Assembly (NCBI GenBank): GCA_023438885.1
Contig: JAEXPS010000094.1
Location: forward strand, 1-8,516
DNA length: 8,516 nt
Source of the DNA: Actinomycetes bacterium
GTDB taxonomy: Bacteria > Actinomycetota > Actinomycetes > Actinomycetales > Cellulomonadaceae
Direction: 5' to 3'
This document shows positions 1 through 5,666 of the stretch, in pieces; positions within the stretch are counted from its first letter, which is position 1; the number at the start of each line of letters is the position of its first letter. The position numbers and the translations under genes are program-made. The notes under the pieces were generated by a model, which was given only the letters and a program-made list of their open reading frames with translations, did not search any database and was not told the DNA's origin.

Positions 1-116
1 CCGCCGTAGCGCTCGGGCAGCCACGCGGCCGGGCCGGCCGGCCCGCCGGGGCAGCCGCCGAGGGCGAGGTCGACGGCTCCGACCCGGACGGGGCCGGCAG
101 CGCCGGCGAGCGTCAG
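1..116 (-). CDS. Possible partial CDS running off the left edge
   Basis: Read on the minus strand from a CTG codon at 116-114, this frame stays open to the left edge. The CTG overlaps the TGA of the phosphotransferase gene (CTGA), like the common ATGA coupling of actinobacterial operons but with a rare start codon. The 38 or so residues have G or C in nearly every third codon position and a protein-like pattern: a hydrophobic stretch VRVGAVDLALGG, then a Gly/Pro-rich turn, then WLPERYGG. A GGGA lies about eight bases before the CTG. I do not recognise the family. The plus strand also has an open frame here, but it is all Ala/Gly/Arg/Glu and looks like a shadow. The true start may lie elsewhere, or there may be no gene. 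Confidence 0.3.
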   Translation of the reverse strand, partial: MTLAGAAGPVRVGAVDLALGGCPGGPAGPAAWLPERYG

Positions 117-895
117 GCGGCGTCCCAGAGCGCACGGTAGAAGGCGGTGCGCTCCTCGTCGGGCTCGATGCCGTAGGCCTCGAGGAGCGCACCCTCCCAG
201 CCGGGGCCGTAGTTCCACTCGGAGGACCAGGTGGCCACGGCGAGGTCGGCCCACCGGTCCGCGACGCCCAGCCGGCCGAGGTCGACGTGGCCGGTCCAGC
301 GGCCGTCGTCCCCCAGCAGCGTGTTGGGGGCACAGGCGTCGCCGTGGCAGACGACCAGGCGGTCCACCGGGGGCGGCTCCCCGAGCGCCGCCCGGGCCTC
401 GGACGAACCCCACCCGACCGCCTCGGCGTGCGCGAGCCGCTCGCCGACGCCCCAGTCGAAGGGGCACCCGGCCACCGGCAGGGCGTCGTGCAGGGCACGC
501 AGCCCCTCCCCGATCGCCCGCACCGCCACCGCAGGCGACGCCAGCCACACGGGGTCCACAGCGGATCGCCCGGTCAGCGCCTGCGTCACCAGCCACTCGC
601 CCTCGTCGTCGGCCCCGGTCTCGAGGACCAGTGGCACAGGCGTGAACCGACCGGCCCACGCGAGCCGGGCCGCCTCCGCCGGCAGGTCGAGTGCGGTGCC
701 GGCCGGCTGCCACTTGACGTACCGCCGCGAGCGCGGCAGCGCGAACGTCACCCCGCCCAGCTGGTTGACCCAGACCGCCTCGGCGCTCTCGCCGTCGGCG
801 ATGGCGACGAGCGCCGCCGGCACCGCCACGGGCCCGTCCGGCGCCGAGGCCAGCACCCTCACGTCATCCGCTCCCACACCCGAATCCTGAACCAT
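113..895 (-). CDS. Aminoglycoside 3'-phosphotransferase-like kinase
   Basis: This is a complete 260-residue protein of the APH(3') family, whose known members use ATP to phosphorylate the 3'-hydroxyl of kanamycin/neomycin-type aminoglycosides in the cytoplasm. Visible kinase landmarks are the ATP-contacting lysine in YVKW (K61), a likely partner Glu74, the catalytic loop HGDACAPN (184-191; D186 as base, N191 for Mg2+), and the metal motif DLG (205-207) followed by RLGVADRWADLA, a hallmark of APH(3'). CPFDW at 144-148 also matches actinobacterial members. Length is close to the usual 260-270. The start is uncertain: the ATG at 895 has no good ribosome site, whereas a GTG at 862 (residue 12) has GGGAG eight bases upstream and a GTG at 877 has AGGA seven bases upstream. 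The GNAT gene ends 35 bases upstream, so co-transcription is likely. The family is confident; resistance is inferred, and the substrate may differ. Confidence 0.88.
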   Translation of the reverse strand: MVQDSGVGADDVRVLASAPDGPVAVPAALVAIADGESAEAVWVNQLGGVTFALPRSRRYVKWQPAGTALDLPAEAARLAWAGRFTPVPLVLETGADDEGEWLVTQALTGRSAVDPVWLASPAVAVRAIGEGLRALHDALPVAGCPFDWGVGERLAHAEAVGWGSSEARAALGEPPPVDRLVVCHGDACAPNTLLGDDGRWTGHVDLGRLGVADRWADLAVATWSSEWNYGPGWEGALLEAYGIEPDEERTAFYRALWDAA

Positions 896-907
896 CGGGG
901 GTGGATC

Positions 908-917
908 GCTCGCGAGC
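908..917. repeat. 10-bp perfect palindrome between GNAT and kinase genes
   Basis: GCTCGCGAGC reads the same on both strands, and a second short dyad, GCTCC-G-GGAGC, overlaps its right side. The two sit in the 35-base gap between the GNAT stop and the kinase start. They could form a small RNA structure or an operator. With this GC content chance is also possible. No T-tract follows, so it is not a classical terminator. Confidence 0.3.
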
Positions 918-930
918 TCCGGGAGCCCGG

Positions 931-1443
931 CTACGGGGTGTCCATCTCGTCGGCGACCGTCTCGTCGCCCAGCAGCCTGCGCAGGTAGGCGTACGTCAGG
1001 TCGCCGGCCGTCTGGTCGTGGTGGTACTCATAGCCGCGCTTCTGGTACATCGCGATGTTGTGCAGCGAGTCGCGGGCGGTGTAGATCCACACCTCCTGCG
1101 TGCCCTCCGGCAGGTGGGCGACGATCTCGTCGAGCAGGCGGGTCCCGATGCCGCGGCCCTGGAGGTCCGGCGCGACGGCGAACCGGCCCAGCGTCGCCCT
1201 GGTGCCCTCGATCAGCAGCCGGATCGACGCGACCAGCCGCGGCCCGTGCCACGCCCCGAGCGTGACGACGTCGTCCCGCTCCAGGTCGGCCCGCAGCTCG
1301 TCGAGGGTCTGCGTCAGCGGCGGGATGTTCGGGTCGCCGACCGATTGGGCCTCGGTGACGAACGCCGCCCGGCGCAGCGTCAGCAGCTCGCCGGCGTGGG
1401 CCTCCGTCACGGGGCGAATGTCCAGGTCGTCGTCCGTCGTCAT
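931..1443 (-). CDS. GNAT-family N-acetyltransferase
   Basis: From the ATG this is a single-domain protein of about 170 residues of the GNAT fold, which transfers an acetyl group from acetyl-CoA to an amine. The N-terminal part has the start DIRPVTEAHAGELLTLRRAA (strand 1 and helix 1) and a segment with PPLTQTLDEL that I recall from a widespread, uncharacterised actinobacterial GNAT group. Motif A, the acetyl-CoA pyrophosphate loop, is LGRFAVAPDLQGRGIGTRLL (Q/R-x-x-G-x-G pattern). Motif B follows as VWIYTA...N-x-AMYQKRGYE, with the usual Tyr near the end. The acceptor cannot be read. GGGA lies ten bases before the ATG at 1443 and four bases before an in-frame GTG at 1449 (two extra residues), so either start is possible. 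The gene diverges from purU within about 50 bases and lies just upstream of the kinase gene on the same strand. Confidence 0.87.
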   Translation of the reverse strand: MTTDDDLDIRPVTEAHAGELLTLRRAAFVTEAQSVGDPNIPPLTQTLDELRADLERDDVVTLGAWHGPRLVASIRLLIEGTRATLGRFAVAPDLQGRGIGTRLLDEIVAHLPEGTQEVWIYTARDSLHNIAMYQKRGYEYHHDQTAGDLTYAYLRRLLGDETVADEMDTP

Positions 1444-1476
1444 GGCCACATCGTCCCAGCCCGGTGGCGCTGCGAC

Positions 1477-1482
1477 TACTCT
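1477..1482 (+). promoter_or_regulatory. Candidate -10 box for a leaderless purU transcript
   Basis: TACTCT fits the actinobacterial TANNNT -10 pattern. It ends eight bases before the GTG at 1491, which would put the transcription start at or next to that codon, and no Shine-Dalgarno sequence precedes the GTG. No convincing -35 box is visible. Leaderless mRNAs are common in Actinobacteria. The promoter assignment is inference. Confidence 0.4.
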
Positions 1483-1490
1483 CGGGCCTC

Positions 1491-2348
1491 GTGTCCCGCA
1501 CCGTGAGCACCGACTGGGTGCTGACCCTCTCCTGCCCCGACCGTCCCGGCATCGTGGCGGCCGTCGCCGGGCTGCTGGCCGAGCACGGCGGCAACATCAC
1601 CGAGTCGCAGCAGTTCGGCGATCCCGAGACCGGGCGTTTCTTCATGCGGGTGGCCGTCGAGGCGGCGCGGGGCTACGACGAGCTGGCGGCAGCCTTCGCC
1701 GCGCTCGCCCCACGGTTCGACATGACGTGGAACCTCGACGTCGCGGGCCGGCCGGTGCGCACGCTCGTCATGGTGTCCACCACGGCCCACTGCCTCAACG
1801 ACCTGGCGTTCCGCCAGCGGTCCGAGGATCTGCCGGTGGACCTCGTGGCCGTGGTCTCCAACCACGAGACCCTGCGGCCGATGGCCGACTTCTACGGCAT
1901 CGACTTCCACCACGTGCCCGTGACCGCGGCGACGAAGGCCGAGGCGGAGGCCCGGCTGCTGGCGCTGGTCGACGAGCTCGACGTGGAGCTCGTGGTGCTC
2001 GCCCGGTACATGCAGGTGCTCTCCGACGACCTGTGCTCGCGGCTGCCGGGGCGCATCATCAACATCCACCACTCGTTCCTGCCCTCGTTCAAGGGCGCCC
2101 GCCCCTACGCCCAGGCCCACGCCCGGGGCGTCAAGCTGATCGGTGCGACGGCGCACTACGTGACCGCCGACCTCGACGAGGGTCCGATCATCGAGCAGGA
2201 CGTCGAGCGGGTGGACCACAACCGGACGGTGGCGGACATGGTGCGGCTCGGCCAGGACGTCGAGCGTCGGGCGCTGTCGCGCGCGGTGCGGTGGCACGCG
2301 GAGCACCGCGTGCTCCTCGACGGCCCGAAGACGGTCGTCTTCCGCTGA
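1491..2348 (+). CDS. purU: Formyltetrahydrofolate deformylase
   Basis: PurU hydrolyses 10-formyltetrahydrofolate to formate and tetrahydrofolate in the cytoplasm, balancing one-carbon folate pools and releasing formate. From the GTG at 1491 the protein has 285 residues (E. coli PurU about 280). Residues 10-85 form an ACT domain with the family start LTLSCPDRPGI and HGGNITESQQF, as expected for PurU. The C-terminal half is the formyltransferase fold: VSNHETLRPMADFYGI near 122-137, then NIHHSFLPSFKGARPY with catalytic Asn191 and His193, and HYVTADLDEGPIIEQ with catalytic Asp229. The ending KTVVF is also typical. Possible starts are GTG 1464, 1491 and 1503; 1491 suits a leaderless transcript, while 1503 (VSTDW) is closest to family length. 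The gene diverges from the GNAT gene and converges on the esterase gene with one base between stop codons. Confidence 0.95.
   Translation: MSRTVSTDWVLTLSCPDRPGIVAAVAGLLAEHGGNITESQQFGDPETGRFFMRVAVEAARGYDELAAAFAALAPRFDMTWNLDVAGRPVRTLVMVSTTAHCLNDLAFRQRSEDLPVDLVAVVSNHETLRPMADFYGIDFHHVPVTAATKAEAEARLLALVDELDVELVVLARYMQVLSDDLCSRLPGRIINIHHSFLPSFKGARPYAQAHARGVKLIGATAHYVTADLDEGPIIEQDVERVDHNRTVADMVRLGQDVERRALSRAVRWHAEHRVLLDGPKTVVFR
2327..2342. terminator. Possible bidirectional hairpin at the convergent gene ends
   Basis: GAAGAC-GGTC-GTCTTC gives a perfect six-base-pair stem with a four-base loop (seven pairs if the loop closes to two). It lies in the last codons of purU, where KTVVF is conserved for protein reasons, and eight bases past the esterase stop as read on the minus strand. 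No T-run follows on either strand. The one-base gap leaves no other room for a terminator. Function is uncertain. Confidence 0.25.
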
Positions 2349-2349
2349 G

Positions 2350-3390
2350 CTACTCCCCGGCGAGCTCGTCGGAGAAGAAGGCGACGAGGCCCTCGCGCAG
2401 GTAGCCGTTGTCCAGGCTGTGCCCGCCGTCGAACGTCACCAGCGAGTGCGGCACGCCCTCCCGCGTCAGCAGCCCGGCGAGGTACTCGGTGCCGGCGGGG
2501 ATCCACGCGTAGGAGTCGGTGGTGCCGTACGTCAGCCTGATGTGCGACAGCTGGTCCGGCAGAGCCAGGTAGGCCGCCACCTTGGCCTCGAGGTCGCCGA
2601 AGCCGCTCTCGTAGGCGGCCACCGTCGCCGGGTCCTGCTGGTCCAGCGGCACCGTCGGGTCGAGCAGGTGGGCGAAGGGCCGCTCGGTCGCCGTGGGGTC
2701 CGGGGAGAACGTCGCCGCGTACGGGACCCACGCGCCGTTGTCGGCCAGCATGTCCGCGAGGCCGTCGGGGGTCATCAGGCCCGGCGAGAGGGCCGAGACG
2801 GCACCGAAGACGTCCGGCCGGTGCATGCCGACGTTGACGGCACCGAACCCGCCCATCGAGAAGCCGGCCAGGCCGCGGGACGTCCGCTCCGGGATGGTGC
2901 GGAACGCTCCGTCGACGTAGGCGACGAGGTCCTGCGCGACGAAGTCCTCCATGTTGCCGCCGATGGGCGAGTTCGCGTAGAAGTTGCCGGTCAGCGCGTT
3001 GTCGCCGTCGATCTCGACGACGATGAGTTCCTGGTTGCCCTCGGCCAGCATCGCCTGGGCGAGCAGCCTGGCCTGGCTGTTCAGCCGGCCGACCGGCTCC
3101 TGCCACCCGTCGAGGAAGTAGACCACCGGGTAGCGCTTGTCGGACGCCTCGTACGACGGCGGCAGGATCACCAGCGCGGTGCGTTCCGACGGGTCGCCGA
3201 GGATGTTGCCGTCGAGCGCGGGCGCCGGCACCTGGACCCGCTGCGTCGTGACGGCGGCCGCGTCCAGGGTCGGGGCCGCAGACTGCGGACCGGCCGACGA
3301 GGGCTCGGCCTCCGGCTCGTCACCGCCCGTGCACCCCGCGAGGACCAGCCCCACGGCGACCACACCGATCACTGCCGCAGCTGCGCGCAT
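2350..3390 (-). CDS. Secreted lipoprotein esterase, Ag85/esterase D-like alpha/beta hydrolase
   Basis: This 346-residue protein looks like a membrane-anchored exported esterase of the family that includes esterase D, feruloyl and acetyl-xylan esterase domains, siderophore esterases and mycolyltransferases. MRAAAAVIGVVAVGLVLAGC is a lipoprotein signal peptide with lipobox LAGC, so Cys20 should be lipidated. A Pro/Glu/Ser/Ala linker runs to about residue 45. The hydrolase domain has LVILPPSY (73-80), RYPVVYFLDGWQ (86-97), the nucleophile elbow GFSMGG with Ser178, a likely acid in YGTTDSYAW (Asp292; Glu302 is the alternative by analogy with Ag85) and His324 in FDGGHSLDNG. The start is firm: GGGAG lies seven bases before the ATG at 3390 and the signal peptide begins there. 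The frame stays open far upstream, but that part is out of frame with the ATPase gene it crosses. The substrate is unknown; a carbohydrate ester is suggested only by the sugar transporter upstream. Confidence 0.9.
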   Translation of the reverse strand: MRAAAAVIGVVAVGLVLAGCTGGDEPEAEPSSAGPQSAAPTLDAAAVTTQRVQVPAPALDGNILGDPSERTALVILPPSYEASDKRYPVVYFLDGWQEPVGRLNSQARLLAQAMLAEGNQELIVVEIDGDNALTGNFYANSPIGGNMEDFVAQDLVAYVDGAFRTIPERTSRGLAGFSMGGFGAVNVGMHRPDVFGAVSALSPGLMTPDGLADMLADNGAWVPYAATFSPDPTATERPFAHLLDPTVPLDQQDPATVAAYESGFGDLEAKVAAYLALPDQLSHIRLTYGTTDSYAWIPAGTEYLAGLLTREGVPHSLVTFDGGHSLDNGYLREGLVAFFSDELAGE

Positions 3391-3590
3391 CGTCGTACTC
3401 CCGATCCCTGGCTGCTCCCTGGACGGGCGCGACGCTAGACCGTCGCGACGCGCCGGGACGCCGGTTCCCGGGACGGATGTGCCCTCTGACCACTGCCGGC
3501 AGGCCGAAGGCCGCACGGTTCGGGACCGAGGTCCCGCGCGGGAGGCCCCGGCTCGGCCGGCACCCGCGCGGCACCCGCGGTCAGCCGAGG
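3391..3590. other. Intergenic region with inverted repeats between ATPase and esterase genes
   Basis: This is the longest gap between genes in the window. From left to right it holds a hairpin GCGACG-CTAGAC-CGTCGC (3429-3446), a perfect palindrome CGTCGCGACG (3441-3450) overlapping it, two direct copies of CGGGAC fifteen bases apart (3454 and 3469), and a dyad CGGGAC-CGAG-GTCCCG (3521-3536). On the minus strand TAGCGT at 3437-3432 could be a -10 box for the esterase, without a visible -35. The dyad at 3521-3536 lies 55 bases past the ATPase stop and could be a terminator lacking a T-run or an operator. A separate esterase promoter is plausible. No coding frame is supported. Confidence 0.4.
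3398..3402 (-). promoter_or_regulatory. Ribosome binding site fixing the esterase start
   Basis: GGGAG on the minus strand stands seven bases before the ATG at 3390. It selects that start over the much longer upstream-open frame and agrees with the lipoprotein signal peptide that begins there. Confidence 0.7.
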
Positions 3591-3599
3591 TCAGCCGAC
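3558..3599. repeat. Two adjacent short tandem duplications at the ATPase stop codon
   Basis: CGGCACCCGCG is present twice in perfect tandem (3558-3568, 3569-3579). Directly after it come GTCAGCCGAG (3580-3589) and GTCAGCCGAC (3590-3599), a ten-base tandem pair differing at the last base. The second copy contains the stop codon of the single-cassette ATPase gene. This looks like replication slippage at the gene end. Confidence 0.6.
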
Positions 3600-4358
3600 C
3601 GAGCGCAGGGCTCCCTCCCCGACGTGGGTCGCGCCGGTGATCGCCGCGATCACCTCCTCGTACGACGTGCGCTGCGCGTCGTACGACCCGTTGTTGCGAC
3701 CGTGCCGCAGCACCTCGATGCGGTCGGCGACCGCACGGACGTCGGTCATGTTGTGGCTGATGAGGATCACGCCGAGACCCATGTCCCGCAGCCGCTCGAT
3801 GTGCGTCAGCACCTCGGCGGTCTGCACCACGGACAGGGCGGCGGTGGGCTCGTCGAGCACGACGAGCCGCGGGTTGCCGATCAGCGTGCGGGCGATGGCC
3901 ACGGTCTGGCGCTGGCCGGCGGACAGGTGGGCCAGCGGCGTGCGCACGGAGGGGATGCGGCTGGCGAGCTTGTCGAGCACCGTGCGGGTGAGCAGCTCCA
4001 TCTCGCGGTCGTCGCGTCCCACCCGGCCGTGCAGCTCGTGGCCCAGGAACAGGTTGGCCGTCACGTCGAGGTTGTCGCACAGGGCCAGGTCCTGGAACAC
4101 CGTGGCAACGCCGAGCTCGTGGGCGGCGGACGGCGACGGGATCGTCACCGGCATGCCGGCGATCTCGACGAGCCCGGAGTCGGGCTGCAGCACGCCGGCG
4201 ACCATCTTGGCGAGGGTGGACTTGCCCGCGCCGTTGTCGCCGACGAGCGCCACGACCTCCTGGGCGTGGACGTCGAAGTCGACGCCGACCAGCGCCTCCA
4301 CCGCGCCGAAGCGCTTCGTGATCCCCCGCATCGACAGCAGGGGCGTCCTGGCGTCCAT
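3591..4358 (-). CDS. Single-cassette sugar ABC transporter ATPase (CUT2/FrcA type)
   Basis: This 255-residue nucleotide-binding protein should power import of a sugar as the cytoplasmic subunit of an ABC transporter. All motifs are intact: Walker A GDNGAGKST (40-48), Q-loop VFQDLAL with Gln89, signature LSAGQRQ (145-151; the usual second G is A), Walker B LVVLDE (165-170) followed by PTAALS, and switch His202 in LISHN. FGAVEAL near the start and PTAAL resemble the half-size ATPases of the ribose/fructose (CUT2) class. The ATG at 4358 is preferred because alignment begins at once (LLSMRGITKRFGAV); an in-frame TTG at 4403 would add 15 residues. AGCAGG lies ten bases before the ATG. It follows the ROK gene by 64 bases on the same strand. 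No permease or binding-protein gene adjoins it, so its membrane partner is unknown; a full-length transporter with its own two-cassette ATPase lies just upstream. Confidence 0.92.
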   Translation of the reverse strand: MDARTPLLSMRGITKRFGAVEALVGVDFDVHAQEVVALVGDNGAGKSTLAKMVAGVLQPDSGLVEIAGMPVTIPSPSAAHELGVATVFQDLALCDNLDVTANLFLGHELHGRVGRDDREMELLTRTVLDKLASRIPSVRTPLAHLSAGQRQTVAIARTLIGNPRLVVLDEPTAALSVVQTAEVLTHIERLRDMGLGVILISHNMTDVRAVADRIEVLRHGRNNGSYDAQRTSYEEVIAAITGATHVGEGALRSVG

Positions 4359-4422
4359 CAGCTGCGCACCTGCTCCCCGTCGAACACGTGACAGGCCATA
4401 CAAGCCCCACCGGCGACGTCCG

Positions 4423-5622
4423 TCAACTGACCTGCACCTCGTCCTCCACGTCCGTGCGGACCGCGACGTCGGCGGCCTGGAGGGCGAGCAGCAGCGCGCC
4501 CATCACCTCGGCCCGTGCGCCGAGCGCGGCCGGTACCACCTCGAGCGGTGCGATCTGGTTCACCGGTACGCGACGCACGATCGCCTCGCGCATCGGTCCG
4601 AGCATCAGGTCCCCCGTCTCGGCGAGCTCGCCGCCGACGACCACCACCTGCGGGTTGAGCGTCTGGCCCAGCCCCGCCACCACGGCGCCGATCTGCGCGC
4701 CGGCGTCCGCGACCACCCGGGCGCAGCCCTGGTCGCCCTCGTTGGCCAGCTGGATCACGTCGCGCAGCGTCAGCGCGCCGCGGTTGACCCGCAGCGACTC
4801 GACGAGGGCCACCGCACCGACGACGGTGTCCAGGCAGCCCCGGTTGCCGCAACCGCAGATCGCGCCGGAGGGGTCCACCTGGACGTGGCCGATCTCCCCC
4901 GCCGTGCCGGCGAAGCCCCGGTGCACCCGACCGTCGATGACGATCCCCGCCCCGACGCCGTACGACGCCCGGACGAACACGCTGTCGCGATACGGCCGGG
5001 CGGCTCCCAGGGTGATCTCCGCGAGCGCCCCCAGGTTGGCGTCGTTGTCGACGAACACCGGCCGCGCGATCCGCTTCGACAGCACCTGGCCCAGGTGCAC
5101 CTCGTCCCAGCCCCGCAGGATGCCGCGCACCGAGATCATCCCGGTGCCCGCGTCGACGGGCGCCGGCACCGCGACACCGACCCCGACGACCTCGTCCAGC
5201 GTGGAGCCGACCCGGTCCAGCAGGTCGACGATCAGCAGGGCCGCGCGGTCCAGCGTGGTGTCCAGGCGGTGGTCGTTCGGCAAGGGCAACGACTGCTCGG
5301 CCACCACCTGGTGCGCGAAGTCGCCCAGCGCGATCCGCAGCTGGCGATGGGCCACCTGCACACCCACCGCCAGCCCGACGCGCCGGGCGACCGTCACGAG
5401 CTGCGCACGCCGGCCGGAGCGGGTGGTCACCGCGGTGTCGACCAGGCCGTCCGCGAGCAGGTCGCGCACGATGGTCGAGACGGTCGCCGCCGACAGGCCG
5501 GTGGCGCCGACGAGCTCGACCTGGGTCAACCCGCCCCAGCGCTGCACGGTCTGCAGCACCAGGGCGCGGTTGGCCTCGCGCAGCGACGTCTGCGAGCCCG
5601 CTGTCGCCGCCTTCCTGGTCAT
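4423..5622 (-). CDS. ROK-family transcriptional regulator
   Basis: This 399-residue ROK protein most likely represses the neighbouring sugar-import genes and is released by a sugar ligand. A winged helix-turn-helix occupies roughly residues 15-75: LTQVELVGATGLSAATVSTI (helix-turn-helix), LLADGLVD, then the wing TRSGRRAQLV. The sugar-kinase-like part has DNDANLGALAE (192-202; Asp194 in the position of the ROK catalytic Asp), YGVGAGIVIDG (221-231), the GEIGH signature (242-246) and the zinc site CGCGNRGCLD, with Cys256, Cys258, Cys263 and His246. Length is normal for XylR/NagC-type ROK repressors (about 380-410), longer than ROK kinases, which lack the DNA-binding domain. It starts 44 bases after the mmsB stop. 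AGGG eight bases before the ATG can serve as ribosome site; the same bases form a -10-like TAGGGT. XylR-like control of xylose genes is possible, but the inducer cannot be read. Confidence 0.93.
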   Translation of the reverse strand: MTRKAATAGSQTSLREANRALVLQTVQRWGGLTQVELVGATGLSAATVSTIVRDLLADGLVDTAVTTRSGRRAQLVTVARRVGLAVGVQVAHRQLRIALGDFAHQVVAEQSLPLPNDHRLDTTLDRAALLIVDLLDRVGSTLDEVVGVGVAVPAPVDAGTGMISVRGILRGWDEVHLGQVLSKRIARPVFVDNDANLGALAEITLGAARPYRDSVFVRASYGVGAGIVIDGRVHRGFAGTAGEIGHVQVDPSGAICGCGNRGCLDTVVGAVALVESLRVNRGALTLRDVIQLANEGDQGCARVVADAGAQIGAVVAGLGQTLNPQVVVVGGELAETGDLMLGPMREAIVRRVPVNQIAPLEVVPAALGARAEVMGALLLALQAADVAVRTDVEDEVQVS

Positions 5623-5628
5623 GCGGGA

Positions 5629-5653
5629 ACCCTACGGTCGTGGGCCTAGGACC
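5629..5653 (-). promoter_or_regulatory. Candidate ROK promoter with operator-like dyad
   Basis: In the 44-base gap upstream of the ROK gene, the minus strand carries TAGGGT (5634-5629), a TANNNT -10 candidate six bases before the ATG, which would give a leaderless mRNA. Just upstream lies the imperfect dyad GGTCCTAGGCCC (5653-5642, ten of twelve positions symmetric, core CCTAGG), where a -10/-35 spacer would be. That is a good place for an autoregulatory operator. No -35 box is obvious, and the AGGG may simply be a ribosome site. Confidence 0.3.
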
Positions 5654-5666
5654 TGTGCCCGCCGGG

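Noticed and set aside
300..306. Degenerate Walker A in cassette 2 of MmsA (residue numbers), considered as a defect
   Set aside because: Loss of the Walker A lysine and switch His in the second cassette is normal in CUT2 sugar ATPases.
1100..2404. Plus-strand open frame of 434 codons over the GNAT and purU region
   Set aside because: It crosses both genes in the wrong frame and has low-complexity Arg/Ala/Gly composition.
3391..4410. A minus-strand frame open from 4410 through the esterase, apparently a 686-residue protein
   Set aside because: Its first 340 residues are the ATPase gene read in a wrong frame (Arg/Ala/Gly-rich); the ribosome site and lipoprotein signal place the real start at 3390.
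3637..5649. Plus-strand open frame of 670 codons
   Set aside because: It is antisense to the ATPase and ROK genes, with Arg/His/Asp/Pro-biased composition and no recognisable domain; long antisense frames are expected at this GC content.
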